Source: Burkholderia sp. GAS332 (GTDB taxonomy: Bacteria; Pseudomonadota; Gammaproteobacteria; Burkholderiales; Burkholderiaceae). Taken from it: a DNA stretch of 64,000 nucleotides. The DNA lies in the NCBI GenBank assembly GCA_900142905.1, contig FSRV01000001.1, forward strand, positions 3,968,001 to 4,032,000, in the 5' to 3' direction. The notes below the pieces were generated by a model that was not told the DNA's origin, ran no database searches, and saw only the letters and a list, made by a program, of their open reading frames with translations. The translations under genes were made by a program, and so were the position numbers. The stretch's first letter is position 1; each line of letters begins with the position of its first letter. Below are positions 16,011 to 25,695 of this stretch, one piece after another.

Positions 16011-16598
16011 GGGGATCTCCCGGTGAGTAATTAGCGATGCCCAGAATGTAGGGGCGCGAAGCGCGCTAAACAATCGGCAACGGCACACCAGATCGTTTCA
16101 TAAATCCGTGCAATCGTGCGCCGGCAGAGCCGCGGCACTGCCAGGCCGGCTACCGGCGGCCCTCCTCGCCATACTGGTCGCCAGCTAGTCGATCATTACC
16201 GCGAATGAGCGCGCTCAAGAACAACCTGGCCGCGACCCGACACCGTCGCGCATGCACAACGCATGCCGCGCCCACCGGCGGCCGGCTGCGTCCTGCACTG
16301 GCGCCCCGCCCCTGTTCGGGTAAAATACCGCCCTTTTCGAGACGCGTGGGCGCCCAAGGCGCGCGGGCGGGCCCGGCAGCCGGGGCCGCGATGGGACAGC
16401 CGCGGGTTTCACCCCTCGCCAATCTCGCTTGATACGTCGAAAAGACATCGGCGAGACCCAAGCAGGACCGCAGCGGAACCGAGGCAATACCCATACGCGG
16501 CGCGACAATTTTGACCGCCTAGAATAGCGACGGCCGGCCACAAGCCGGCGATCGTCGAGATCGGCACACCACGACGATCAGTTTGATCCAGGAGAAAC
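16011..16598. other. Divergent intergenic region, long leader of transporter
   Basis: A 588 bp gap between the divergent pirin and amino-acid transporter genes. A TAAAAT at 16320-16325 is a plausible -10 box on the plus strand, which would give a leader of about 270 bases. That leader is very GC-rich and holds several inverted repeats, such as CTCGCC/GGCGAG (about 16416-16463) and CCGGC/GCCGG just before the start codon. I cannot match it to a known riboswitch. No gene is seen. Confidence 0.4.
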
Positions 16599-17375
16599 AT
16601 GAAGAAGGCCGCACTGTGCGTGGCGCTTGCCGTCATGGCCACCGGCGCCATGGCGAAAGAATGGAAAACCGTGCGCATCGGGGTGGACGCCAGCTACCCG
16701 CCGTTCGAATCGACGGCGGCCAGCGGCCAGGTCGTCGGCTTCGACGTCGATTTGACGAAAGCGCTGTGCGCGAAGATGAACGTCAAGTGCGTGTGGGTCG
16801 AACAGGACCTGGACGGGATCATCCCGGCGCTCAAGGGCAAGAAGTTCGACGCGATCGTGTCGTCGCTGACCGTCACGGACCAGCGCCGCGCGCAGATCGA
16901 TTTCTCCGACAAGCTGTTCGACGCACCGGCCCGCATGATCGCCAAAGCCGGCTCGCCCCTGCTGCCCACGGCTGAATCGCTGAAGGGCAAACGCGTCGGC
17001 GTCGAGCAAGGCTCGACTCAGGAGGCTTACGCCAAAGCGTACTGGCAGCCCAAAGGCGTGACCGTGGTGTCCTACCAGAATCAGGATCAGGTGTACGCCG
17101 ACGTCGCTTCGGGGCGTCTCGACGCCGCCTTGCAGGACGAATTACAAGCCGACGCCGGGTTCCTGAAGACGCCACGCGGCAAAGGCTTCGCCTGGGCCGG
17201 CCCGGAAGTGAAAGATCCCAAGACGATCGGTGAAGGCACGGCCATCGGCCTGCGCAAGGATGACGTCGAGCTGAAAGCGATGTTCAACCAGGCGTTGGCG
17301 CAAGTACACCAGGACGGAACGTTCAAGAAGCTCGAAAAGCAGTACTTCGACTTCGATATCTATCCGGGTCGCTAA
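16599..17375 (+). CDS. hisJ: Periplasmic amino acid-binding protein (Lys/Arg/Orn/His type)
   Basis: A 258-residue solute-binding protein. The signal peptide (1-19) ends GAMA. The mature part starts with the family pattern VRIGVDASYPPFE, followed by GFDVDL, the substrate-clamp region VSSLTVTDQRRAQIDFSD, and GVEQGSTQEAYA. These match the HisJ/ArgT class that binds histidine or lysine/arginine/ornithine in the periplasm. A good GGAG ribosome binding site precedes the ATG. The two permeases and the ATPase follow on the same strand, making a complete importer, though a 267 bp gap separates this gene from the first permease. The exact ligand cannot be settled by eye. Confidence 0.9.
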   Translation: MKKAALCVALAVMATGAMAKEWKTVRIGVDASYPPFESTAASGQVVGFDVDLTKALCAKMNVKCVWVEQDLDGIIPALKGKKFDAIVSSLTVTDQRRAQIDFSDKLFDAPARMIAKAGSPLLPTAESLKGKRVGVEQGSTQEAYAKAYWQPKGVTVVSYQNQDQVYADVASGRLDAALQDELQADAGFLKTPRGKGFAWAGPEVKDPKTIGEGTAIGLRKDDVELKAMFNQALAQVHQDGTFKKLEKQYFDFDIYPGR

Positions 17376-17642
17376 CTCGGGGCTCGCCCGCATGGGCTTT
17401 CCCGAGGCTTCGTAATACAGTCGGTCATTGCTTCAAAAGCAGCATCAACACCAGCTTCAAACCCGATTCAAAACGAGAGTCGAAAAGCGCGCTGCAAGAC
17501 CGGCAACGGTCATGCAGTCATGATTTGCACAGCGGTGCGCTGTGCGCCGCAGGAAACGGCGAGCTCAGGCTCGCGGCAAACGCGGTGCAGAGCTGGCCGC
17601 GTCTTTCGCGGTGCGTCGCAAACGCATCGTCAAGGACCCCCT

Positions 17643-18332
17643 ATGTTCCTTCAAGGCTACGGCCCGCTGCTTCTCAACGGCACCTGGCAAACCGTCAAAC
17701 TGGCGGTGTTGTCGCTGGCGTTCGCTTTCGTGCTGGGCCTGCTCGGCGCGGCGGCGAAACTGTCGAAGAATCGCGTCTCCTATAGTGTCGGCACCATCTA
17801 CACGACGCTCGTGCGCGGCGTGCCCGACCTGGTGCTGATGCTGCTGCTGTTCTACAGCATCCAGATCTGGCTGAACAACCTGACCGACCTGCTCGGCTGG
17901 GATCAGATCGACATCGACCCGTTCGTGGCCGGTGTCGCCGTGCTCGGCTTCATCTACGGCGCGTACTTCACCGAGACCTTCCGCGGCGCGTTTCTGGCGG
18001 TGCCGCGCGGCCAGCTCGAAGCGGGCGCGGCCTACGGCATGACCAGCTGGCAGGTGTTCTCGCGGGTGATGTTCCCGCAAATGATGCGCTTCGCGCTGCC
18101 CGGCATCGGCAACAACTGGCAGGTGATGGTGAAAGCCACGGCGCTGGTGTCGATCATCGGTCTCGCGGACGTCGTCAAGGCCTCGCAGGACGCCGGCAAG
18201 GGCACCTTGCGGTTCTTCTTCTTCACCCTGCTTGCAGGGGCGATCTATCTCGTCATCACCACAGTGTCCAACTTCGTGCTGATGTACCTCGAAAAGCGTT
18301 ACTCGACCGGCGTGCGAAAGGCGGATCTATGA
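17643..18332 (+). CDS. hisQ: Amino acid ABC permease, HisQ-like
   Basis: A 229-residue inner-membrane permease with about five hydrophobic segments. It carries the polar amino acid transporter EAA loop (QLEAGAAYGMTSWQVFSRVMFPQMMRFALPG) that docks on the ATPase. The early region TWQTVKLAVLSL and VRGVPDLVLMLLLFYS are characteristic of HisQ/ArtQ-type subunits. The ATG at 17643 follows an AAGGA site; longer in-frame starts add only an Arg-rich stretch. It overlaps the next permease by 4 bases (ATGA), implying coupled synthesis of the two channel halves. Confidence 0.92.
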   Translation: MFLQGYGPLLLNGTWQTVKLAVLSLAFAFVLGLLGAAAKLSKNRVSYSVGTIYTTLVRGVPDLVLMLLLFYSIQIWLNNLTDLLGWDQIDIDPFVAGVAVLGFIYGAYFTETFRGAFLAVPRGQLEAGAAYGMTSWQVFSRVMFPQMMRFALPGIGNNWQVMVKATALVSIIGLADVVKASQDAGKGTLRFFFFTLLAGAIYLVITTVSNFVLMYLEKRYSTGVRKADL

Positions 18333-19042
18333 TCGAGATCATTCAGGAATACTGGCGCAACTATCTATATAGCGACGGCTACCGCCTCACCGGCGTCGTG
18401 ATCACGCTGTGGCTGCTGGTGGTGTCGATCGGGCTCGGCTTCTGCCTGTCGATTCCGCTGGCGGTCGCGCGGGTGTCGAAGAAGAAGTGGCTTGCCGGTC
18501 TGGTGTGGCTGTATACCTATGTGTTCCGCGGCACACCGCTCTATGTGCAACTGCTGCTGTGCTACACCGGCCTGTACAGCCTCGAGATCATCCGCAATCA
18601 CGAACTGACCAACGCGTTCTTCCGCGACGGCATGCATTGCACGCTGCTCGCGTTCACGCTGAACACCTGCGCGTACACCACCGAGATTTTCGCGGGCGCG
18701 ATCAAGGCCACGCCGTATGGCGAGATCGAAGCGGCGCGCGCCTATGGCATGTCATCGTTCACGCTGTACCGCCGGGTGATTCTGCCGTCGGCACTGCGCC
18801 GCGCGTTGCCGTACTACAGCAATGAAGTGATCCTGATGCTGCACGCCACCACCGTCGCCTTCACCGCGACCGTGCCGGACATTCTCAAGATCGCGCGCGA
18901 CGTGAACTCGGCCACGTATCAGTCGTTCAATGCGTTCGGCCTCGCCGCCCTGCTCTATCTGTGCATTTCTTTTGCGCTCGTGTGGCTGTTCCGCCGCGCC
19001 GAGCGTCGCTGGCTCGCTTACCTGCGGCCGCAAGGCAAGTAA
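18329..19042 (+). CDS. hisM: Amino acid ABC permease, HisM-like
   Basis: A 237-residue inner-membrane permease, the partner of the HisQ-like subunit. It shows the HisM-type hallmarks: an N-terminal [17 protein letters not shown] start, [19 protein letters not shown], and the EAA loop ([30 protein letters not shown]). About five membrane helices are visible. Its start codon overlaps the stop of the previous gene. The ATPase gene follows after 44 bp. Together they should form a HisQM-type heterodimer in the cytoplasmic membrane. Confidence 0.92.
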   Translation: MIEIIQEYWRNYLYSDGYRLTGVVITLWLLVVSIGLGFCLSIPLAVARVSKKKWLAGLVWLYTYVFRGTPLYVQLLLCYTGLYSLEIIRNHELTNAFFRDGMHCTLLAFTLNTCAYTTEIFAGAIKATPYGEIEAARAYGMSSFTLYRRVILPSALRRALPYYSNEVILMLHATTVAFTATVPDILKIARDVNSATYQSFNAFGLAALLYLCISFALVWLFRRAERRWLAYLRPQGK

Positions 19043-19086
19043 CCCGGGCACTGAGCCCCACGCAAGCAAGCCCGCCAAGGACCCTG

Positions 19087-19866
19087 ATGAACACCAAGAA
19101 GCAAAAGCTCTTCGTCGATGAGCTTCACAAACAGTACGGCGATAACGAAGTCCTCAAGGGCGTATCGCTGAAGGCCAACGCCGGCGACGTGATCAGCGTG
19201 ATCGGTTCGTCCGGCTCGGGCAAGAGCACGATGCTTCGCTGCATCAACTTTCTCGAGCAGCCGAACGCCGGGCGCATCTTTGTCGACGGCGAAGAAGTGC
19301 GTACGCAGACCGGCAAGAACGGCGCGCTGCGCGTGTCCGATCCGAAGCAGTTGCAGCGCGTGCGCACCAAGCTGTCGATGGTGTTCCAGCACTTCAACCT
19401 GTGGTCGCACATGAACGTGCTCGAGAACATCATCGAGGCACCGGTCAACGTGCTGGGTCTGAAGCGCAAGGACGCCGAAGAGCGCGCACGTCAGTATCTG
19501 GAGAAAGTGGGCCTCGCGCCGCGTCTTGAGAAGCAGTACCCGTCGCATCTATCGGGCGGTCAGCAGCAACGCGTCGCGATCGCGCGCGCGTTGGCCATGC
19601 ATCCGGACGTGATGTTGTTCGACGAACCGACTTCCGCGCTCGACCCCGAACTGGTCGGTGAAGTGCTCAAGGTGATGCAGACGCTCGCCGAAGAAGGCCG
19701 CACGATGATCGTCGTCACCCATGAAATGGCGTTCGCGCGCAACGTGTCGAATCACGTGATGTTCCTGCATCAAGGCCGCGTCGAAGAAGAAGGTCATCCG
19801 GACGAAGTCTTCAAGAACACGAAGAGCGAACGGCTCAAGCAGTTCCTCTCCGGCAGCCTCAAATAA
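19087..19866 (+). CDS. hisP: Amino acid ABC ATPase, HisP-like
   Basis: A 259-residue ATPase that powers the importer. It has Walker [11 protein letters not shown]-loop [11 protein letters not shown], signature [15 protein letters not shown], Walker [15 protein letters not shown] and switch His in VVTHEMAFA. The insert [27 protein letters not shown] is typical of HisP-type subunits. The ATG at 19087 has an AAGGA site and starts [18 protein letters not shown]. It is the last gene of the operon and is followed by an intrinsic terminator. Confidence 0.94.
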   Translation: MNTKKQKLFVDELHKQYGDNEVLKGVSLKANAGDVISVIGSSGSGKSTMLRCINFLEQPNAGRIFVDGEEVRTQTGKNGALRVSDPKQLQRVRTKLSMVFQHFNLWSHMNVLENIIEAPVNVLGLKRKDAEERARQYLEKVGLAPRLEKQYPSHLSGGQQQRVAIARALAMHPDVMLFDEPTSALDPELVGEVLKVMQTLAEEGRTMIVVTHEMAFARNVSNHVMFLHQGRVEEEGHPDEVFKNTKSERLKQFLSGSLK

Positions 19867-19913
19867 GACTGTTGGTCAGCCTGGTATTTGGGCTGTAGTC
19901 AAAGTCACATTAC

Positions 19914-19937
19914 AAGGCGCTTACGAGCGCCTTTTTT
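19914..19937 (+). terminator. Intrinsic terminator of the amino acid ABC operon
   Basis: The stem AAGGCGC/GCGCCTT with a 6-base loop (TTACGA) is followed by a T run, about 48 bases after the hisP-like stop codon. Confidence 0.88.
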
Positions 19938-20458
19938 ACTTCGCTCACCTGCACATTCCGGCCATTCTGGCCTCGAAAATGGGCCCATACCTGGCCCAAA
20001 CCACCCTCTTTTCGCCATACTCTGCCGCCTTTGAAGCGTCAATAGTGGCAATCCTTGACGTTGCTCGTCCCAATCCGTGATTCCCTTACGGAATAAGGGT
20101 TTCCCGCCTGTTGGGGGACATCGCAACGATTCCTTGTACACATTCGTATTGCAATTTGGAGACACCAGTCGAGACCGGTACTAATTTCTTCTCCCACTCA
20201 AGTGTATTTTTGATAAATTAGTAACCAAAGTAGCAAAACAAAGTTCATTAAAAGTAGTTTGACTTCAAAGCAACAGAGGAGAACCGGTCGGCGAGGGATC
20301 GGCATGGCGCGAAGAATAGCCCGCTGAGGCTATCCGTCACGACAGGAGACCCAATCCACCCGCTAATCTCCCTGGTACCGATTTCTGTTCGGCGCGCTTG
20401 CGTCCGAACACCATTCGCAGTACTGGGTTTCACTTTTTGACAGGGTATGGAGGAGAAG
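19938..20458 (+). other. Long AT-rich leader/promoter region of porin
   Basis: A 520 bp gap upstream of the porin, clearly AT-richer than the surrounding genes between about 20130 and 20280. A perfect CCCTTA/TAAGGG inverted repeat with a 5-base centre lies at 20083-20099. This length and composition fit a regulated porin promoter with a long untranslated leader, a common target of small RNAs (inference). No open frame with a ribosome binding site is seen. Confidence 0.45.
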
Positions 20459-21613
20459 ATGAAGAAAGCTTTGCTCGCCGCTGCGCTGATGACAGCCGGT
20501 GTAGTTGCGCACGCCCAAAGCAGCGTGACGCTGTACGGCCGCCTGGACGCTGGCTTGGAATATATGTCGGGCGTTCCGCAAGGCGTCGGTGCAAACGGCC
20601 AGGCAACTGGCAGCACGAACCGTTTCAAAGCAGAAAGCGGCGACTGGGGTACCAGCCTGTGGGGCATGAAGGGCGTTGAGGACATCGGTGGCGGCAACAA
20701 GGTCCTGTTCCAGTTGGAAGGCTCCTTCAACACCATGTCGGGCGCAGGCCCTGGCGGTGGCGGTCTCTTCAATCGCTGGGCAACGGTCGGTATGTCGAAT
20801 GACGCATTCGGTACGCTGCTGTTGGGTCGCGAACTCTTCATCTCGAACGGCGTGTGGGACTTCGACCCGTTCGGTCAATCGAACTGGTCGTCGGCGTCGC
20901 TGGTGCGTGGCCGCAACTGGCCGCAATCGAGCAACAACATTTCGTACCAGTCGCCGAAGGTCGCAGGCTTTGACTTCTACGGTCAATACGCCCTGTCGAA
21001 CGCAACGAGCTGGAACGGCAATGGCACGACCCCGCAAGGTCGCGAAGCTGGCGCACAGGTCACCTACACGAACTCGCTGTTCCAGGTTCGCGGTCTGTAC
21101 GACGAAATCCGCAACCCGGCCAACGGTGCTCTGTATGGTCCGGCTGCAGCGACGCCGGCCAATGCGGCTGACATCTCCACCGGCGTGTTCGCAGCATCGC
21201 GCGAATACTCGGCTCTCGTGAACGTGTTCCTCGGCCAGTTCAAGATTCAGGGCGCGTACCAGGCTGTCCGTTCGGCAGGTGCAACGGGTGTTCTGCCGGG
21301 CCAGCCGACCACGCTCGATCACGAATGGGGCGGTGTGACGTGGCAAGCAACGCCGGCTGCAGCGCTGATCGCAGCGGTGTACCACGTCAACGGCAACAAC
21401 GGCGCGGGCAACGCAACGATCTACACGATTGGCGGTTCGTACAACCTGTCCAAGCGTACGTTGCTGGATCTCCAGATCGCTACGACACGCAACAGCAAGA
21501 ATGCTAACTTCGGCCTGAATGCTGACGATGCTGGCACGTCCACCGCAACGGACAACCCGCTGCCGGGTCACCAGCAATCGGGCGTGTATGCAGGTATTCA
21601 ACACTCGTTCTAA
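20459..21613 (+). CDS. Outer-membrane porin (Burkholderia Omp type)
   Basis: A 384-residue outer-membrane beta-barrel porin. The signal peptide (about 1-20) ends AHAQSSVTLYGRLDAGLEY, the standard opening of beta-proteobacterial general porins. Internal landmarks are GDWGTSLWGMKGVEDIGGGNKVLFQLEGSFN, the RWATVGMSNDAFGTLLLGRELF strand-turn, and the C-terminal aromatic signature ending in Phe (GVYAGIQHSF), which is recognised by the BAM complex. The protein probably forms a 16-stranded trimeric pore. The ATG at 20459 follows a near-perfect GGAGGAG site. Its codon use is biased toward T/C-ending preferred codons, as expected for a highly expressed gene. Confidence 0.95.
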   Translation: MKKALLAAALMTAGVVAHAQSSVTLYGRLDAGLEYMSGVPQGVGANGQATGSTNRFKAESGDWGTSLWGMKGVEDIGGGNKVLFQLEGSFNTMSGAGPGGGGLFNRWATVGMSNDAFGTLLLGRELFISNGVWDFDPFGQSNWSSASLVRGRNWPQSSNNISYQSPKVAGFDFYGQYALSNATSWNGNGTTPQGREAGAQVTYTNSLFQVRGLYDEIRNPANGALYGPAAATPANAADISTGVFAASREYSALVNVFLGQFKIQGAYQAVRSAGATGVLPGQPTTLDHEWGGVTWQATPAAALIAAVYHVNGNNGAGNATIYTIGGSYNLSKRTLLDLQIATTRNSKNANFGLNADDAGTSTATDNPLPGHQQSGVYAGIQHSF

Positions 21614-21625
21614 TCGAACGGTGTT

Positions 21626-21648
21626 CCCCGAGGGGACTTCCCTCGGGG
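21626..21648 (+). terminator. Stable hairpin after porin
   Basis: The arms CCCCGAGGG and CCCTCGGGG form a strong stem 12 bases after the porin stop codon, but there is no T tract. It may protect the mRNA 3' end, with the true terminator further on at 21706-21740. Confidence 0.6.
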
Positions 21649-21705
21649 TGTAGTCGCAAGTTCTCCAAGAGAATCTTTTTCACGCTGCTGCGAGAGGCGC
21701 GTATC

Positions 21706-21740
21706 GGTGCGATGTCCGAAAGGGGATCGCACCGTTTTTT
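21706..21740 (+). terminator. Intrinsic terminator downstream of porin
   Basis: The stem GGTGCGAT/ATCGCACC with a 12-base loop is followed by a six-T run. It is the likely main terminator of the porin transcript. Confidence 0.85.
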
Positions 21741-21862
21741 ATTTGTGCGCACGGTTTTGCCACTGCCCCGGCGCACCGTCGCGGTGCGTGCAAGGCACCC
21801 GGAACGCGAGAAGCAATACCGGCGCTTGAACCCTGTGCTTTAAGTTTGCGAAGTCAGCCCAC

Positions 21863-22255
<393 letters not shown>

Positions 22256-22338
22256 CTACGCTGCGCCGGATGCGTTGCGGCGATCCGGCGCGCGCTTCCG
22301 GTCTGCTACGGACTAAGTCCCCAGCAGCCGTTCGCTTC

Positions 22339-24054
22339 TCACTGAACCGGCTCGGTATAGCCCGACGTAATCGGATAACGCCAGTCACGGCCGAACGCAC
22401 GATGCGTGACGCGAATGCCGATCGGCGCCTGCCGGCGTTTGTACTCGTTGATCTTGATGAGGCGCGTGACGCGTTTTACGTCTTCGACCGCGTAGCCCGC
22501 CGCGATGATCTCCGCGAGCGAGCGGTCCTCTTCCATGTACATGCGCATGATCGCATCGAGCACTTCGTATGGCGGCAAGCTGTCCTGATCGGTCTGGTTC
22601 TCGCGCAGTTCAGCGGACGGCGCGCGCGTCAGAATCCGCTCGGGGATCACGTCCTGCTTGCCGAAGGTGGTGGCCTGATTGCGGTAGTGGCACAGCTTGT
22701 AGACCAGCGTCTTGGCGATGTCCTTGATCACCGCGAAGCCGCCGGCCATGTCGCCGTACAGGGTGCAATAGCCCACCGCCATTTCGCTCTTGTTGCCGGT
22801 GGTCAGCACGATCGAGCCGAACTTGTTCGACAGCGCCATCAGCAAGGTGCCGCGGATGCGGGCCTGAATGTTTTCTTCGGTAGCGTCTTCGGCGCGGCCC
22901 GCGAACTCTTCGGCGAGCGAGCTGCGGAACGCGTCGAACATCGGCGCGATCGCGATTTCGTCGTAACGTACGCCGACGCGGCGTGCCATCTCGGCGGCGT
23001 CGGTGGTTGAAATGTCCGCGGTATAGCGCGAGGGCATCATCACCGCGCGCACGCGGTCCGCGCCCAGCGCATCGCACGCGACAGCCAGCACCAGCGCCGA
23101 ATCCACGCCACCGGACAGGCCGATCAGCGCGCCCGGGAAACCGTTCTTGTTGATGTAGTCGCGCACGCCCATTACGAGCGCGGCATACACCTGCGCTTCG
23201 AGCGAGAGCGCCGGCGCGATCGCCGTGGACACCGGTTTGCCGCCGTCGAACTCGACAATCGCGTTGCCTTCCTCGAACTGCGCCATCTTCGCGACCAGTT
23301 CGCCCTTTTCATCGAGTACGAACGAGCCACCGTCGAAGACCAGTTCGTCCTGTGCGCCGACCATGTTCACGTAGACCATGGGTAGGCCGGTCTCGCGAAT
23401 CCGCGCGCGCAGAATGTCGAAGCGCACCGCTTCCTTGTTCAGGTGAAACGGCGAGCCGTTCGGAATCAGCAGCACTTGCGCGCCCGCGGCCTTCGCCATT
23501 TGCGCAGCCGATGCGTGCCACGCGTCCTCGCAGATCACCACGCCGTACTTCACGCCGTCCAGTTCGAACACGAACGGCTGCGGGTCGGACGCGAAGTAGC
23601 GCTTCTCGTCGAACACCTCGGTATTGGGCAAATCCTGCTTGCGATAGGTGCCGACCACCTCCCCGTCCACGATCAGCGAGGCTGCGTTGAAGGTATCGAC
23701 CGGCGGGACGCCACGCTCGATCGGCGCGTTTGCATTACCATGGCCGTTTGCCGCGCTGTGCGTCAACGCGCTGTGCGTCAAATCACGCAGCGGATGGCCG
23801 ACAATCACATGCAAGCCGGCGAAGGGCTTCAGTTGCGTGGCCAGATCGGCGAGCGCCGCCGCGCTCGCGGTGTAAAACGCGGGACGCAGCAGCAGATCTT
23901 CGGGCGGATAGCCGGATAGCGCGAGTTCAGGCGCGATCAGCAGCTTCGCACCATCGTTGTGCGCGGCGCGCGCGGCAGCGACAATCTTCGCGACATTGCC
24001 GGCGAAATCGCCGACGGTGACATTGATTTGAGCAAGAGCGATTCGGGTCTTCAT
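22339..24054 (-). CDS. nadE: Glutamine-dependent NAD+ synthetase
   Basis: A 571-residue two-domain enzyme that converts nicotinic acid adenine dinucleotide to NAD+, drawing ammonia from glutamine. The N-terminal nitrilase-type glutaminase has the Glu in APELALSGYPPEDLLLR, the Lys in YRKQDLPNTEVFDEKRYF and the catalytic Cys in VVICEDAW. The C-terminal synthetase has the ATP-binding SGGVDSALV motif, followed by TTGNKSEMAVGYCTLYGDMAGG. A His/Asn/Gly-rich insert (THSAANGHGNANAPIERG) in the glutaminase domain is not typical and is probably a surface loop. The ATG at 24054 begins the usual MKTRIALAQINVTVGD; the ribosome binding site is weak. It lies upstream of glnB on the same strand. Confidence 0.95.
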   Translation of the reverse strand: MKTRIALAQINVTVGDFAGNVAKIVAAARAAHNDGAKLLIAPELALSGYPPEDLLLRPAFYTASAAALADLATQLKPFAGLHVIVGHPLRDLTHSALTHSAANGHGNANAPIERGVPPVDTFNAASLIVDGEVVGTYRKQDLPNTEVFDEKRYFASDPQPFVFELDGVKYGVVICEDAWHASAAQMAKAAGAQVLLIPNGSPFHLNKEAVRFDILRARIRETGLPMVYVNMVGAQDELVFDGGSFVLDEKGELVAKMAQFEEGNAIVEFDGGKPVSTAIAPALSLEAQVYAALVMGVRDYINKNGFPGALIGLSGGVDSALVLAVACDALGADRVRAVMMPSRYTADISTTDAAEMARRVGVRYDEIAIAPMFDAFRSSLAEEFAGRAEDATEENIQARIRGTLLMALSNKFGSIVLTTGNKSEMAVGYCTLYGDMAGGFAVIKDIAKTLVYKLCHYRNQATTFGKQDVIPERILTRAPSAELRENQTDQDSLPPYEVLDAIMRMYMEEDRSLAEIIAAGYAVEDVKRVTRLIKINEYKRRQAPIGIRVTHRAFGRDWRYPITSGYTEPVQ

Positions 24055-25357
24055 GGCAGGATCGACAGGCAAGCCAGGCGGCTTGCGAGTACCGCGGCGG
24101 GTTAAGCTCGACGGAACGGACAAATCGGATAAACGAACGACGCGTCGCACCACGCTACGCGTCGCTCATTGGGAACAGTCACACAGATTGAACCAGGAAC
24201 GCTTTGATTATCGCACGGGCATTCTGGCGTCGCCCTCCGAGGTGGGCGCCGCGGAATGGAATGCCCTCCTCGCGCAGCAAACTCAGCCCACGCCGTTTCT
24301 GCGGCACGAGTTTTTGAGCGCGCTCTCCGCGACCCAATGTGCGGTCGCCGATACCGGCTGGGCGCCGCAATTCGTCACGCTGACCGACCCGCGCACCGAC
24401 AAGCTCGTGGCGGCCGCACCCGTGTATCTGAAGGGACACTCGTACGGCGAATACGTCTTCGATTGGGCGTGGGCCGATGCGTACAAACGCAACGGTCTGC
24501 CGTACTACCCGAAGCTGCTGTGCGCGGTGCCGTTCACGCCGGTGCAAGGCAACCGTTTGCTCGCAGCGGACACGCATGCGCTCAGGCATCTGGCGGCCAC
24601 GCTGATGGCGTTCGCCGAGCAAGCCGACGTGTCGTCGCTGCACGTGCTGTTTCCGACCGAAGCGGAGGCAAGCGCGCTGACCGACATGGGCATGATGCTG
24701 CGCGAAGGCGTGCAGTTCCACTGGCTGAACGACGGCTATCGCGACTTCGACGATTTCCTCTCCACGCTCGAACAGAAGAAGCGCAAAAACATCCGCGCCG
24801 AGCGCCGCAAGGTGCAGGAAGCCGGCGTGACGATGCGCCGGATTCGCGGCGAAGATATCCAGGACGCCGACTGGCGATTCTTCAGCAAGTGTTATCGGCA
24901 AACCTACCGCGAGCACTTTTCGAGTCCGTATCTGAACCTCGATTTCTTCCGGATGATCGGCGCGTCGATGCCGGAAAATCTGCTGCTGGTGATCGCCGAA
25001 TACGAAGGCAAGCCGATTGCCAGCTCGCTCGTGGTGTATCAACGCGATGAGAAAACCGGTGGCACCTTGTACGGCCGTTACTGGGGCGCGCTCGAACATG
25101 TGCCCTGCCTGCACTTCGAAACGGCGTACTACCAGCCGCTCGAATTCTGCATTGAGGAGAAGCTCGGTGCGTTCGAAGGCGGCGCGCAGGGCGAGCACAA
25201 GATGGCGCGCGGGTTTCTGCCGACCGTCACGCGCTCGGCGCATTGGCTCGCGCATCCGGCCTTCGCCGATGCGGTCGGCCACTTCCTCGACAACGAAAAG
25301 AACAGCATCCACGCGTATGTGGACGAGCTGCGCGAACACAATCCGTTCAAAGGCTGA
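24053..25357 (+). CDS. GNAT/FemAB-like protein (COG3146, DUF482)
   Basis: Up to 434 residues, with the core of a predicted N-acyltransferase of the COG3146/DUF482 group. It shows the conserved [26 protein letters not shown]-like core, [58 protein letters not shown] and [15 protein letters not shown]. Its substrate is not established. The first ATG (24053) overlaps the nadE start by two bases, and the first 45-50 residues are basic and unlike the family. The true start may therefore be the TTG at 24188, just before the conserved part. The stop lies 9 bases before the next gene, so the two are probably co-transcribed. Confidence 0.82.
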   Translation: [434 protein letters not shown]

Positions 25358-25366
25358 AGCGCATCC

Positions 25367-25684
25367 ATGGCGTGGTTTCTGTATCTGCTCGAGTGCTCGG
25401 ACGGCAGCGTCTACACCGGCATTGCCGTCGACGTGCAGGCGCGTTTCGAGAAACATGTGAGCGGTGAAGGCGCGCGCTATACGCGTTCGCGCAAGCCGGT
25501 GCAGGTGCTCGCGTCGTTTGAGTTGGCGGACCGTTCGAGTGCGTCGCGGGCGGAGTATTGGGTCAAGCGCCTGTCGCCCACAGAGAAGCGAGTGCTGGCT
25601 GCGGGGTTGCGCACGCTTGAATCGGTGCTGCCGCCGCCCGAGCCCGAATCGGAAGCCGTTGCCGCAGACGAAACGGACATATAG
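25367..25684 (+). CDS. GIY-YIG domain protein
   Basis: A 105-residue single-domain GIY-YIG protein of the UPF0213/YhbQ type. The GIY-YIG region reads FLYLLECSDGSVYTGIAVDVQARFEKH, followed by the conserved GARYTRSRKPV and the Glu-containing SRAEYWVKRLSP. Members are predicted endonucleases acting on DNA structures, with few tested in detail. After the core domain (about 80 residues) there is a Pro/Glu-rich acidic tail. The gene starts 9 bases after the acyltransferase-like gene and ends a few bases from the converging FUSC gene. Confidence 0.88.
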   Translation: MAWFLYLLECSDGSVYTGIAVDVQARFEKHVSGEGARYTRSRKPVQVLASFELADRSSASRAEYWVKRLSPTEKRVLAAGLRTLESVLPPPEPESEAVAADETDI

Positions 25685-25695
25685 ATCCGCTCCAC

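Noticed and set aside
16321..16598. Possible structured housekeeping RNA (6S, SRP or RNase P RNA) in the pirin/importer gap
   Set aside because: No matching conserved core could be found by eye. Kept only as a leader of unknown structure.
24053..24187. First 45 codons of the COG3146-like gene as genuine N-terminus
   Set aside because: Not fully rejected, but doubtful: they are basic, unlike the family, have no ribosome binding site, and the ATG overlaps the divergent nadE start. A TTG at 24188 is noted as the alternative.
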